Of a DNA stretch of 64,000 nucleotides, positions 10,010 to 21,624 are shown piece after piece. The notes under the pieces were generated by a model that did no database searches, was not told where the DNA came from, and saw nothing but the letters and a program-made list of their open reading frames with translations. Each line of letters begins with the position of its first letter. Within the stretch, counting starts at the first letter, position 1. The translations under genes and the position numbers were made by a program. The DNA is from Ascochyta rabiei (Eukaryota; Ascomycota; Dothideomycetes; Pleosporales; Didymellaceae): positions 1,302,001-1,366,000 of the forward strand of contig NC_082419.1 in assembly GCF_004011695.2 (NCBI RefSeq). The letters are read 5' to 3'.

Positions 10010-11517
10010 CTTTCAGCCTTCGTTCCCGTAAAGCCTCAGGTAAAGCAATGTAAATGCAACCTGCACAGCAGTATGGGAAGCTATGTTGGCGACGATTCGT
10101 CTCGAATGCCTTTGGTGTTCCCAGGCTGAATACTGTTGAGACTCGACCACTCTGGAAGGTCCGTTTGACACCGCAACAGTGCTCGAAGTGTACTTTGGTC
10201 TTGACTCGAAACAAGAGATGTCGCGAGGCAGGTAGGTGGTGTAAGAAGGACTGTTCGAGTTGCGACTTGTAGAGGCTAATGCAGAAAACTGTGTGTTCAG
10301 AACACCGTGGAGGATGGCCTGCTCAAACTCTTGACGCTTCGAAGTGCAGCGATCTGGCAGCAAGGACACATGAGAGGCACCTTGTAGTTATACCCGTCCG
10401 TGTATTGCTCATCCTGCTTCGAGTGTTACGACATGTGGAAAACGAGACTGTTGTACAAGACCATAAGTACGCATGCCTCGTGAGATGATGAAGGGCAGGT
10501 AACTCGAGCCCGCCAACCGGCAATCAGCGAACGGCTCCCGTCATTTGAGGCCCTGAGCCTTCGCTGACACACGACATGAGCAGGCCTGCGGAGTGGGTTA
10601 CACAGAAGAAAGGATAATAGTCTTCGGTGTATATCACTTCGGCCGGGCATAGATCGTTGGGCAAAACGAATCCTCATTCGATGTCTTGGTAGGAGGCAAG
10701 GTCAAGTATAGCGTGGCAACCTTGAACGGAACATGTCAGCTCCGTTGATATCTATCGAGACAAAACCACCAGAGGAGCTGAAGAGGTTGTCTGCTGCTCA
10801 ATTCGAGAACAGGGATTGATGCTTCTGACCGAACACCATCCTCGCCGGCCCGAGCTAGGGTCGTTGGACCTACTGTAGATAGCCGGCGAGTAAAGGCAAG
10901 TACCCAGCCAGTGACCGAGCAGAGATTCGCTGCATCTACCCGCCAGATGCACGACGTCGTTCACTCTGCGTGTAGCGCACGGGGGTCAGTACGAGTTGAG
11001 CGGGCTGTGCAGCACCGTTGTCAATTTGATCGCTGACGAACAGGGCATCTGGCCATTCATAGCAACAGAGTTTGCACGCTAGCCGAGGGTGAATATCATT
11101 CAATGCTGCTTGTGTAACGTGATGTATGCGGCGACGGGCATCTGCAATGCATGCTTTGTGTCTAAGGCGAATATGCGTGACATCTGCAGGATAGTGTGCA
11201 TGACTGGCGTGTGAACGAGCCGCGGGGGACTAGCCGAGCGCGGTCCTCCACAGGGGCTGTCAATACACAAAGTGAGCCGTGTGGTAACATCCGCTCTCGA
11301 TAGCGACCGATGAGATTTTCGATGAAGGGCACAGAACGTGGACAAGGGTGGACGAAGATGTGCGGGATGGCTAGTGGTCGTTGCCTCGCTTACTTAGCGA
11401 CCCAAACGGGGCAGGCGCGGTGGGTGAAGTTGTAAACACCATGACGACGCGTTGGAGCGACCAACCGCTGGAGGGCAAAGACACCTCTCAGTAAACGCGT
11501 GGCGGAATGAAAACGTG
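10010..11517. other. intergenic region, nothing recognised
   Basis: About 1.5 kb upstream of the CENP-I gene. Frames are short and off-frame, and no RNA gene or repeat was found. An ATG at 11441 reaches a stop after 17 codons. Confidence 0.4.
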
Positions 11518-14086
11518 ATGCCATCCATCGCTGGTAAGGTCGTCGCTGCGTTGGGCGTATATCAAGCTAATATTGCGCCAGATGAGCTGCCTTCGCTCAG
11601 CGACGCGCTAGAGTCGTTGCATAAGGGTAGGCATCATGCTCAATGCGCATATGCGAGTGATGGCAGAGCTAATACCGTGCAACAGCGTCACGAACTCCCG
11701 CAAAGCAGCGAGCCGTGAAAGTATCCGGGGTGGTTGACACCATCTGCCGACACGCGTTTGCCGATGGTTTAGATGAGGATGCTCTTGAGACGGTCGTACA
11801 CATTGCGGCAAGGAAGACTGAATTAGATCAAACGAGTGTAACAACGTTGGTCAAGAATCTGTATCCGGCGCAACGAGTATCTGGCCATGTCATTATTACT
11901 ATCGTGGCTGCACTGGGCCAGGGCAAAGGCAAACCTGCACCAGGCACGCAGGATAGCCTTGTGAGGTGGCTTATATTGGTTCACGAGATCATCGATGATG
12001 CCAGTGTCCTCTCTCGACTATATGGCGTTCTTTTTGGGATGTTGGACACCATCAGTATTAGGTGCGGCACCCCACCGCGAACGTCTGCTCAGGCTGGGCT
12101 AACTTTGAGCAGGACATCTCTGTGTCACCTGCTGTCCTTGATCACTCGGAGGAAGCATGTGAAACCGTTCAGAATACAGCAACTGTAAGGATACTCCGTC
12201 CATTACGGCAACATCGTTCTACGACAGTATGGGCTGATCTACCTCTCAGACTTGAATTATCCCGCGGTCTTGGTAACGAACCTCCGCTTCAGGGTCTTCT
12301 CCGCGTTTACAAAGACTACTATCCGGACATCATCCTCGGAAACGCATCCACGAGCCGAAAGTCGTTTGCACCGGTAAGTCCCTGTCGATCCTGTGTAATG
12401 TCGGACGTGATGCGGGGATGTTCTTGCAAGGCTGCTGCATCATGTGTCACACCGTTTGCCTTTACTGATTGTGTAGCAACCTGATGCGGAGTGGCGAGCG
12501 AGGGTGTTGACAATCCGAGAGACTCTCACGGCAGCCGACACGTTCATATCTGAACAACACAACGGCTTCAAGGTCGCTCGGCACGGGCCAAAGAAGGCCA
12601 TGGCATCAGGCATACCTGACGTTCACACCTATTTTGCCACCGAGGTACGACATCTCCATATTCCTATGGTGTGAATAGCCACTGACGTTACATGGTAGAG
12701 CTCCGTAACTCTCGAGGGCATTGATGACGTCCAGTCCTTTGTGGAGAGGCTGGACAGGATCGAGCCCCCTGGTCAGCTAATCTCTTTTCTGACAGATCCA
12801 CTTCTACAGAAGTTTGTCGAGCTGAGACCAACTCCTATTTTGTCTGCACGAGCCGGGTTGTGGCTTGCGACCTGCCTCGAAGAGCAAGTCAATCTGGCTG
12901 GTCGCAATGCTGAGGATCTCGCCTTCTCGGCCAGATTGTTCGATGGACTTCTGAGACATGCACAGTATTCCAAGGTAAGTGTTACACAATCTCAGTTGTT
13001 GTCATCATCATACTCATCGTGTCGCAGACTCTGCTTCCCATGGTACCAATCTTCTTGAAGGAGTTCCTTTCAACCTGGAATGGCCACGAACATGCCGATG
13101 TTGTTCTTGCGCTGCTTGCGTACATTCCTGGGAACTCCTTCAAAGACCTATATTCCGAGTACTTCCTTATAGCTGAACAGATACTTTCGCGCGTCAGTCC
13201 GTCATCATGCACACTCCTGGTCAGCTTCTACACAACACTGCTTCAGCATCGCGTGTCAGCTCTCGCCCAGCAACGCCCCATACAGCATCAACCTGCACCC
13301 AGCTCTCCAGAGCAACATTTTGTGAAAGACCTCGTCGCACATGTCGCTACGTTCTCGACTTCTCTAGCTCTTTCGCTTCCGCCAGATGCGGGAGCCGAAC
13401 TTACTTCCTCCATCCTTTCCTGCTGGGAGCTGCTTTCTACATCCTCAAAACCACATGTCATCCCCATCATACTCCCGCCGATGCATCTGATCTATCATTT
13501 GTTACAGAGCTCGTCAGCAGATGTGGTGTCCCGGATTTGCGGCATCATTGGCAATTACAAGCAAGCTTTCGACGAGCACCCTAGGCCAGTCAAACACTAC
13601 TACCCTAGCGAAGTGACAGATGGACTGAACTGGTGCTTGCGCGACATTTACAACTTCTTCTGGGTAGCTCGTGGGCTTGTGGTAGCAGATCAGAAATCTG
13701 TCGGCATGCATTGTGACCCAGGTCTGCGCTCTTCGCTCAACGACTATCTGAGTGGACTAGACCGCGGGTACGCTATCGGTCATGCCTTTGGGTTATCGAA
13801 TAATGCGTGGCTTGCGTCGATGTCTTCTGCAGCGTGGCATGCACTTGAGGAACAGGAAATCGACCGGGAAGGATACGATCGAGGTGGCATCAGGTGGCAT
13901 AAAGGTCCAGTGAGTCAGCAAAGTCTGGCGATACTGAAGAATGGTGGTGTGAACGTGGACTGGGAAGGCGCGAGTGGATATAAAGTGTTCGTACTGAACT
14001 GGCTGGCAGAAAGAGGACTGGGAGGCCTCAGAGAGTTGATGTTCGCAACTGTCACAGATCTGAGAGCAGGACAGACCGGCAGCTGA
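11518..14086 (+). CDS. mis6: inner kinetochore protein CENP-I / Mis6 (Ctf3)
   Basis: Seven exons fit: 11518-11626, 11686-12061, 12113-12184, 12250-12373, 12477-12644, 12699-12974 and 13028-14086. All introns are GT-AG, 51-103 bp. The sum is 2184 nt, 727 residues, with frame kept at every join. Recognisable Mis6 segments are SLSDALESL, VDTICRHAF, ITRRKHVKPFRIQQL, LRVYKDYYPDIILG, DRIEPPGQLISFLTDPLLQK and, late, LNWCLRDIYNFFWV. The protein is an all-helical repeat that acts in the constitutive centromere-associated network, loading CENP-A and bridging to microtubule binders. The start is the first ATG in the exon-1 frame. Neighbours are unrelated. Confidence 0.88.
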
Positions 14087-14799
14087 TGCCAAAGCGCAGC
14101 GCTGGACGAAGCACACCCCACATATTCCCTCTCAAACGTCATGTCATTCGTCAGTTCATCAGTCTTCCTAGCTAGCGCATTCTCCACGACATAGCAAGAG
14201 ATGATCCTGGCATACTGTGAGTTGCGTGCAACGCGTATCGTCAGCCACAAGAAATCCTCGTACTTTTGGTGCCGATAGTGGAGCTATGGCTGAGCGCCGA
14301 AGTTGCCGACTTACCCTGTGTTTCCTTTCACACGACATCATGAACGAAGTCGTTAGGCTGTCACAAACTTGCTCAAAACCTAAGTTTGCAGAATTTGGAC
14401 TCACTTCGAGCTCGCTGTAGATCGAGGTTCGGTCATCGTCACACCATCATGCGCGATCCAGACTACTTGGCTACGGAAATGTTTTGAAATCCTCAACTCA
14501 TCGTGCATCTGATGCTCGAAGCACACGCCGACGGCTCTGCCTCCGCCATGATCAATTCATGACCTCATACCCAAACACGTACGCCAAAACCACGCGTCCA
14601 GCACGTTCAGGGAATGCAATCGGACTCTACACTACGACTACACTACGGGCAATGGCAAGGAGCCAGTTGCTAGGCTCGCATTAGCCCAGAGTGCATGCGC
14701 ATAGCCTCAGACCCTGCAGTGCGTGGTAAACGTGGCTGACGTGCTTGCTCGGAGTCTGATAGGAGTAGAACACTTGATAGGAGAGACTGAAGATCCGGC
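14087..14799. other. intergenic region, nothing recognised
   Basis: No supported gene. The frames are short and overlap on both strands. Confidence 0.4.
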
Positions 14800-14808
14800 T
14801 ATATAAGT
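14800..14808 (+). promoter_or_regulatory. TATA-like element of the MARVEL-like gene
   Basis: TATATAAGT lies about 145 bp before the first hydrophobic coding segment and is followed by pyrimidine- and CA-rich sequence typical of a fungal 5' UTR. It argues that transcription starts just downstream, leaving little room for a hidden upstream exon. Confidence 0.4.
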
Positions 14809-14947
14809 TATATATTCTTGCACAATACATTGAACTTTCAGTTCATTTGCATTCAGTCAGTTCAAACAGTCTCGCACAACCACACCAAAAACCCCATCAC
14901 TCTTCTTCTGTACCAACCCAACCGCATCGAACATCGTCAAGATAATC

Positions 14948-15545
14948 TTGTCGCGCCTTCTCTTCCTAATCCTACGCGTCGCGCAGTTCGTCTTCGCAGC
15001 GGTCGTCCTCGGGCTCACTGCATACTTCATGTACGAACGCACTCGACACGGCGTCGGCCCCTTCGGACGCACCCTATTCGCGATCATCTGGGCCTCGCTC
15101 TCGATTCTGTTCCCGATCATCTGGATGATTCCCACAAAGTCAACCATGGCATTCTACGGCTCTGATCTGGGTGCGTGCACACCTTTATCCACAGCATAAG
15201 AGGTCCCAACTAACAACACCCAGTCTTCACAGCGGGTTGGGCCGCCGCATTCGCGCTCCTCGTGGGCTGGTTCGATGGCACAAACTGCGGCAGTGCGTGG
15301 TCTTGGGCTGGCATCAGCTTGTCGCGCGGCAATCACTGTGGTCAGTGGCGCGCGGCGCAGGCCTTTTCTTTCCTGAGCTTGGTCGTGTGGTTCACGACTT
15401 TCGTGCTGGGCGTTGTTACGTACTACCGCTTGGCTTGCCAGCCTGTAGTGAATGAAGGCCCTGGGTAAGTGATGTGTGGTTCTGATGGGATGGGGGCTGA
15501 CGATGGTGTAGGAAGAGCTTTGGCGGTCGCCGCTCGCGCGTTTGA
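14948..15545 (+). CDS. MARVEL-like four-helix membrane protein, start codon not found
   Basis: Three exons: to 15170, 15224-15464 and 15512-15545, with introns of 53 and 47 bp. Four hydrophobic helices (VFAAVVLGLTAYFMY; LFAIIWASLSILFPIIWM; WAAAFALLVGWF; FSFLSLVVWFTTFVLGVVTYY) and a short basic tail match fungal MARVEL-domain proteins of the plasma membrane. The splice joins restore helix 3 and the tail. The frame is open from 14834 but contains no ATG until 15029, which lies inside helix 1. The coordinate given is the TTG just before helix 1, a placeholder. Either a near-cognate start is used, or an upstream exon exists, or the start has been lost. Confidence 0.6.
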
Positions 15546-16073
15546 GTGGGGTAAGGAGTAACTAGCAGAGCGATTGTGCGAGGCAGTTCGGAGTCTTGAG
15601 AGGGGTTTTATAGTTCGATTGCGTCTGTTGAAGGCTGTGTTGTTTTGTGTCATGTTCTGAGTATGTATACGAAGATGATGATTGCGTTCCAGCGAGTGAA
15701 GTTGAAAGTCAAACCAACACGAAAAGCACCACATTAATGATGTTCGAACTTGTTCTTGTAGTTCTCGTGCACCGCTGTCATTAGTCAGTGCAACGCTCTG
15801 GGTGCGAATGTAGACAGCACAGAGATACAATTAGAATTTCGGTTTGCGAGCGCGATATGTTCAATTATCTGTCCTTACTCGATATGAAGCCATGCTTATG
15901 GTGAGTATTCCTCTTTCCCATTCCTGTCGACCCTCACATATTTCTGCCTGTCCATTCCGTGTGTTGCACGCAAATGACATGTGTTCCCGTAGCGGCAGTT
16001 GCCAAAGTCGCGCTCATTGGCGCACTGATGCCCCAAGTCTAGTTTCAATCAGTGGTCGTTCGGATTAACGCAA

Positions 16074-17824
16074 TTAGAATAAAAGCTCACAGCAGTCTAT
16101 GTCTTCGCAGTATCTGTTGCTGCAAGCCAAGCTTCGGGCTTTGTATCGTAGCGCGTTTTGCTCACCCAAGCTAAGCTTCGGTTCATGCTGAAAGTGGCAG
16201 AATTTGCCCTGAGTGCAAGAACCACCCAGATGAAAGTTGTTGCACATCTTCTTGCCGTTCTTCATGCGACCATCAAGACCCTCTGCTGATGCACGGTCGC
16301 GTGGTGGAAGTGGTTCGTCGAGCCTTTCATCGTTTCTGTTGAAATAAGCGAATTTCTTTTTGGAATTTGCCCTGCCGTTGGCAGTCGGTGCAATCGAGAT
16401 GCTGTCCGTACGCTCAGTCCCTACTTTGCCAACACTAGCCCAAGTGGAGTCTTCACTCGACTCGGTCGCTGACACAGATGGTGCTGGCGTGCTAGGTGAC
16501 GAACTGATAACTGGTGGGACCACGGACGCTGTAGGTGGCGTCCGGTTCGCCAGTGAGCGCACCACAAGGGGAGACTGGGTAGGTGGTGGCGGGTTCTGTG
16601 CTGCAGACATGGCAGTGTTTATCGCAGGAGCGGACTCCGGCAGAGGCTCGCTCCTGAAGACATTCTCGAAGTTGGCACGCTTGAAGTTGGGCAATTCAGC
16701 AAAGCCTCGGTAGGCAGGCGTAGACTCTAGCAAGGTGATGCGGCCAGCTTTAGCTTCGTTGTGTTTGAACTGATCGAGGTTTAAGAGGTAGCCGGCGTCA
16801 TGACAACCACCGAAGATGATGTGTCGGCAAGTGGGGTTGTCGCTGAACGTACGCAGCATTTCTACTAGGCTATCAGGTCATAACAGCCTTCCTTGAGCCT
16901 TTGGACATACCTTTAATCTTGTGGTCGGCTCGTTCCTTGCCCTGGCCGACATCAATAATACTAAATAGGGGCTGGTTGACGCTGAAGCGCTGAGCAAAGG
17001 TCCGAAGCTCCTGGGGATGGCGCAGAAGTCCGACCTGTTGCAGCTTGAACGCGAGTTTATCGAGGCTTAGGTAGATCTGGACCATGACAGGCCAATTCCC
17101 TGAATTGGTGTATAGGGAGGAGATGTGATTATGGATAGCAAGGTGTAGACGAGAAGCAGCCTCTGAACCACCATCACCAGCAGCCGCATGAAGCAAAGTA
17201 TCTTGAAACTTTCGAATGGTCAGAGTTCTGCTCAACAGGCAGAAATGGTTGCCGTATAGGACAGGGCGTAGCTACATGTCTAGCAGTATCTGGCTCGACG
17301 TACTAGAGAGAGTGTATGAAAGACTGGAGCACTTACAATAGCGCCATCTCCGTCGATGAGAGCAAGGACAAACGAGCTGGCGTCCTGCAGTGATATATCA
17401 GCACGAGTGTCTGCAGTGCTTAAGGTTCATGTCTGCATTACATAGAATTCAGAGGTATGCACCATACACTAAATGCGTGGAAGCCATCCATGGGACGCGA
17501 CGACAAGGGTAGATAGAGAAGCAAGTCACGTCTATAGAACTTACCAGCTGACGGTCACGTCCGCCTACGACCCTTTGCGCCTCCTCAACCCTATTTTGGT
17601 AGTTTCGTCGATTGTCTCTTTCGCTCAAGTAGTCGCTCTTCAACTCGTCATGTTCCCGTAAGAGGCTCGAGAACTTTTCAATAAGTTCCTGCGCACGTCA
17701 GTGTTTTTTCAAATTTTTCTTGCACTGAAGCTTCGCTCACATTAACGAGAGTCTCTCTAGCATGGTCAGCAGCTCGGAAGCTGTCCATTTGCCTTAGATA
17801 GTCGTTAAGATCGTAGTCGGCCAT
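16074..17824 (-). CDS. CCCH zinc-finger protein with N-terminal DUF7923-like domain
   Basis: Minus-strand exons: 17824-17741, 17688-17545, 17384-17337, 17208-16911 and 16861-16074 (453 residues). Residues 1-76 form a helical, probably coiled N-terminus. Residues 77 to about 250 (SFVLALIDGDGAI, QDTLL, IIFGGCHDAGYL) match a nuclease-like fold common in fungal CCCH proteins. Then come a Ser/Pro linker and one finger, CNNFHLGGSCTQGKFCHFQH (C-x8-C-x5-C-x3-H). A Cys-rich stretch, CSNRYCEDIDCC, sits at the end. An RNA-binding role is inferred from the finger type. The third intron's 3' end is ambiguous: an AAAG site gives this model, and a TAG at 17272 would add 21 residues in frame. Confidence 0.78.
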
Positions 17825-18681
17825 GGTGAGAAGTCCGACCATGAGATTGTGCAATGTGCCTAGACCCAGCTTCTGCGTAGATGTCGCTGGAGTCTACGCG
17901 TAACAATCTCAGGCAACGGCGAACTCTTGCCGTGTCAGAAAATGCACTAGCCACATGCAGGAGAAAGTGGGGTAGATCAGCAGCGACACGAGGAAGTCAA
18001 GAGCAAAAGTGTGCGGATACTATCCTATATCCAAGCAAACAAACACTGGCACAGTCTGACGAGGCGCAGTCTTCTCCGCATTGGAGTCGCGGTGGTGCGG
18101 GGCACAGGCGAGCGTATCGCCAGGCCGGGACGTGGCATACGAAGGGACACTCAGCCCACCAACTCATGCAGCTGGTGGTGCCGTATCAGCAACGAGCACG
18201 AAGCTGACGGGGCTTTCGGAAGCTTCGAGCCACTCACCGGTTCATTTTGCATGCAGTATGTCGCTCGGACATGGTTTTATTGCTTCCACGACGCTCATCG
18301 TTCGGGACGATGGTACATGCTTACTCTACTGCAAGTATGGAGCTTGAAAGAAGCCGCAGCAACTGTGCACAAGGATGAAAAGTAACGATGACGTCACAGC
18401 CCTTGTTTCAAGTGAGGAGTCCGAGATACAACGCGCGAGACAGAAACACAGTCGCTGTCGACCGTGATTAACGCCGAACAAGTCCGGCCGGAAAACCCCA
18501 CAATGCACAATGACGTTGAATAAAGATCATCATCTCGACAGCTATAAGCTTACAGAAGGGAGCTGCTAGCAGCCCATCATTGCTCAGCAGTCAATTCAGC
18601 CTCGACTGCAAGCTTCGAATCAGCATACTACGTATCTTGATCTTCCGTCCCAGAATAGCTTCCACGTGTCACTTCACCACC
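17825..18681. other. divergent intergenic region
   Basis: Promoter space between the CCCH gene (minus) and the glutathione transferase (plus). No coding signal was recognised. Confidence 0.4.
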
Positions 18682-19522
18682 ATGGCCTCCCACAAGAAAG
18701 CTCGCACCAACCCACCGTATGAGCTCCTCTACTGGCCCGGCATGCCAGGACGCGGCGAGTTCATTCGTCTCGCCTTCGAGGCCGCAGGAGTATCTTACCA
18801 AGACACCGCCAACGAGTCTGAAGACGGTGCGTACCAGCTCCTTCACAGCGACCAGGACGCTCTGACGCCTCGCAGGGATCAAAGCAGTAACGTCTCTCAT
18901 CGACGCCTCCTCCACCGGCACCGACGGCAACCCACCGCCCTTTGCGCCACCCGCGCTGCGCATCCCCGGCGAAGGACCAGACGGCAAGCCGCTGCTGATC
19001 TACCAAACCCCCTCGATTCTCTCCTACCTTGGCGACAGGCTCGACCTCGCTGGCGCCAACGAGGCAGAGAAGTCCTGGATTCTCTCGCACACGCTCACTG
19101 CGCTTGACCTCAACAACGAGGCGCACGACACGCATCACCCTATCGCCGTCGGCAAATACTACGAAGACCAGAAGGAGGAGAGCTTGAAAAAGGCGACGGA
19201 CTTTAGGGAGGCGAGGATCCCCAAGTTCCTGGGCTTCTTCGAGAGAGTGTTGAAGGGCAATGAGGAGAAGGGACAGGGAAAGTATCTGGTAGGTGGGAAG
19301 CTAAGTTATGCCGATACGACGCTGTGGCACGTGTTGGACGGGTTGCTGTTTGCGTTTCCCAAAGAGATGAAGGCCAGGAAGGGCGAGTTTGAGCTGCTGT
19401 TTGGGACCTTTTATGCCAGTGTCAAGGAGGCGAGTGGGGTCAAGGAATACTTAGCAAGCGACCGGAGGAAGCCGTTCAGCATGTGCGTGTTTAGACATTA
19501 TCCTGAACTTGACCGTCAATAG
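18682..19522 (+). CDS. glutathione S-transferase
   Basis: Two exons, 18682-18826 and 18876-19522, with a 49-bp intron; 263 residues. The thioredoxin-like N-domain starts YELLYWPGMPGRGEFIRLAF, like sigma/fungal GSTs where a Tyr near the start activates glutathione. A TPSILSYLGDRLDL segment (the glutathione gamma-glutamyl contact region) follows. The all-helical C-domain has YLVGGKLSYADTTLWHVLDG, with the family N-capping Asp. It conjugates glutathione to electrophiles in the cytosol. The intron falls between beta-2 and the linker and restores DGIKAV. There is no targeting signal. Confidence 0.88.
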
Positions 19523-19732
19523 ATGGCGTGTCAGCGGGTGTGATGACACAGGGAGGGGGAATTGACCATCACAAGAAAAGAAATCAATTGCAGTGGTATC
19601 TTGAAAGGGGTGCCCATCGCGGGCTCATATCGTCTCATTCCATTTTGATGCCGGATACATGATGCATTTCCGAAGCCGTACTCCTGATCCGTGTGATGCC
19701 CAGGCTAAACAAAACAACCGACCGCCGTACGT

Positions 19733-20631
19733 CTAGTACTCAGCAGCGGACTGGGGGAACTCGAAGTTGACGCCCTTGCCAGTGAGGCGCTTGTAAACCT
19801 CGGAGTAGGTGTCGAGCCTGTAGTCAACACCGCCACGCTCCTTCTCGTCGAGAACGACCTTGAGGACCTTGGAGCCGTCCTCGCGGGTGCGGAGGCGCTT
19901 ACCGACGATCTCGACGGGGTAGACGAGGTCGGACAGGATGGCGTCGTGGACAGCGGTGAGAGTCCTGGACTGGGGGCGCTTCTGGGTCTGGCTGGTGCGG
20001 GACCTGTTGGAGCGCTTGGGGCGGGGCAAGATGCGGCGGGAAGCAACGATCAGGACGTGGCGGTCGGAGAACTTCTTCTCGAGCTCACGGGTGAGACTGG
20101 GGAGATTAGCACGTGCTCGGCACATGTTGCAGATTTGGTGTGCTTACCGCTGCTGGGCCTTGTGCCAGCCCTGGAGGAGAGGGACGGGGACGAAGATGAC
20201 AATAGCCTTGCGTCCGTGACCAACCTCGATCTAAGAATCCTGGTGTCAGCCAATTGTGCTGCCCAGTGCCCGCCGCCTCTTCGATCAAAGTATGGGTATG
20301 GGTATGGGTATGGGTGTGGGTGTGGGTGTGTATGCGTCTGTGTGCGTCTGTGTGCGTCTGTGGTGCGAGCGCGTCGGGGCGCTGCAGGTGGAGGCTTATC
20401 TTACCTCGCGGGCAGAGACAAACTGCAGAGGACGCAGGGAGCTCTTCAGGTCGGGGACATTGTTCTCGAGGTCAGTCAACGCCTGCGCCATTGTTAGTCG
20501 TGCGCTCGCATGCCAGTGCCAGAGGGCAATGGGGGACGGGAACTTGCGTTGGCGATGCTGGTCTCGATCTCGGAAGGGCTCTGCCTCGAGGGGCTGTTGG
20601 GCGCGATCTTGTTCAGTGCGTTGGCAGACAT
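19733..20631 (-). CDS. rps7: 40S ribosomal protein eS7 (RPS7)
   Basis: Four exons on the minus strand: 20631-20548, 20482-20405, 20230-20148 and 20096-19733, 202 residues, the normal eS7 length. It starts [15 protein letters not shown] and includes [47 protein letters not shown] and the C-terminal GKGVNFEFP, all hallmarks of eS7 in the small ribosomal subunit. Intron 1 begins GCAAGT, so it is a GC-AG intron; only this splice keeps the conserved IANALTDLE. Intron 2 (174 bp) holds a TATGGG/TGTGGG repeat. Codon use is strongly biased to C/G-ending codons, as expected for a highly expressed gene. Confidence 0.95.
20290..20365 (+). repeat. rps7: (TATGGG)n / (TGTGGG)n / TGTGCGTC repeats in RPS7 intron 2
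   Basis: Short G-rich hexamers, GGGTAT then GGGTGT, are followed by three TGTGTGCGTC-like units. They sit inside the second intron of the ribosomal-protein gene. They resemble but are not the TTAGGG telomere repeat. Confidence 0.7.
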
Positions 20632-20762
20632 GTCGGCGGCTGGCGAGGTTAGTGGTCGGCTGGTCGAAGGAAAGTCGAGGTTGTTCTTCACCGGCCGAAC
20701 TTGAATTCTGCGCTTGGCGTGGGAGAATAAGCGAAGGAGCCATCGCTAGCGCACATCACTAG

Positions 20763-21431
20763 CGCGGACGACCTGGACAGTGGAACACCATCGTTCGATC
20801 ACGTCTCGAGCACCTGTATCAGCACGTGCTCAAGGGCAACAAGGGTTACTTCAATCGTCTGCAGTCGATTCTCCGAGGCGACCAGAAGCTGTGGTTGCTG
20901 TCCATCTCCCACAACAACGCCCAGTGGTCCAGCAATCTCTTCTCCACCGTCACCAACCAGCCCGCATCGCCCACAGCTTTCGAAGCAGCAGTAGTCAACA
21001 AGCTGCAGACCTTCATCCTCTTCCGTGCTTCATCGGAGACCGCTACAGCCATTCGAATCACAATGGCTCAGGATTTCGCTGGTCAGGTGCACTACAACCG
21101 GCTGCCCAACAAGTGGCTCCTGGATGCAACCGATGAGTCCATCACCATATCTGAATCCTTCCGTTCCATCACTGATATCCCTACTGTCCACCTCCATGCT
21201 GAGCAGCCATTTCAGGACTGTAGTGATTATGAACTTCGCATATTTGCTGGTCCGCACTTCGAATCTATATCAGCTACATCTGATGCCACAAAGGTCAAGA
21301 CCAACAAGATTATCGTCAAAGCCGCATCCGATGACAAAGCTGGCAGCTCGGATAGAGATTGTGATTGCAAATTTCACGATTTACCCTGGTCCGTTGCACA
21401 CTTGTATCCGTCAAGTAATGTTGTACTATGA
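20763..21431 (+). pseudogene. orphan ORF remnant, no start codon
   Basis: A frame of 223 codons is open from a TAG at 20760 to a TGA at 21429. Its composition is protein-like (for example LYQHVLKGNKGYFNRLQ, then WLLSISHNNAQW and ELRIFAGPHFESIS), but the first ATG comes only at 21063. I do not recognise the family. It may be the truncated body of an old gene whose 5' end is lost near the RPS7 promoter. It is followed by further broken frames on the same strand. Confidence 0.35.
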
Positions 21432-21624
21432 TTCTTATGGTCGCTCTCAAATCTACAGTCATCGGTCGTTCATCATCTTCGGCTGCTCTGATCCTGTCCT
21501 ACGTAAAGCCTTGATCGCCGACGATGAAGTTTGCAAAGAGATGGCGTGACGTGTTTCGCCCTTGATGTAACTAATTGAGGACAGGGAAGATCAAGGATAC
21601 CAGAAAGCTTTTGCAGAGACCTGT

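Noticed and set aside
20290..20365. Interstitial telomere
   Set aside because: Units are TATGGG and TGTGGG, not the fungal TTAGGG, and they lie within a conserved intron.
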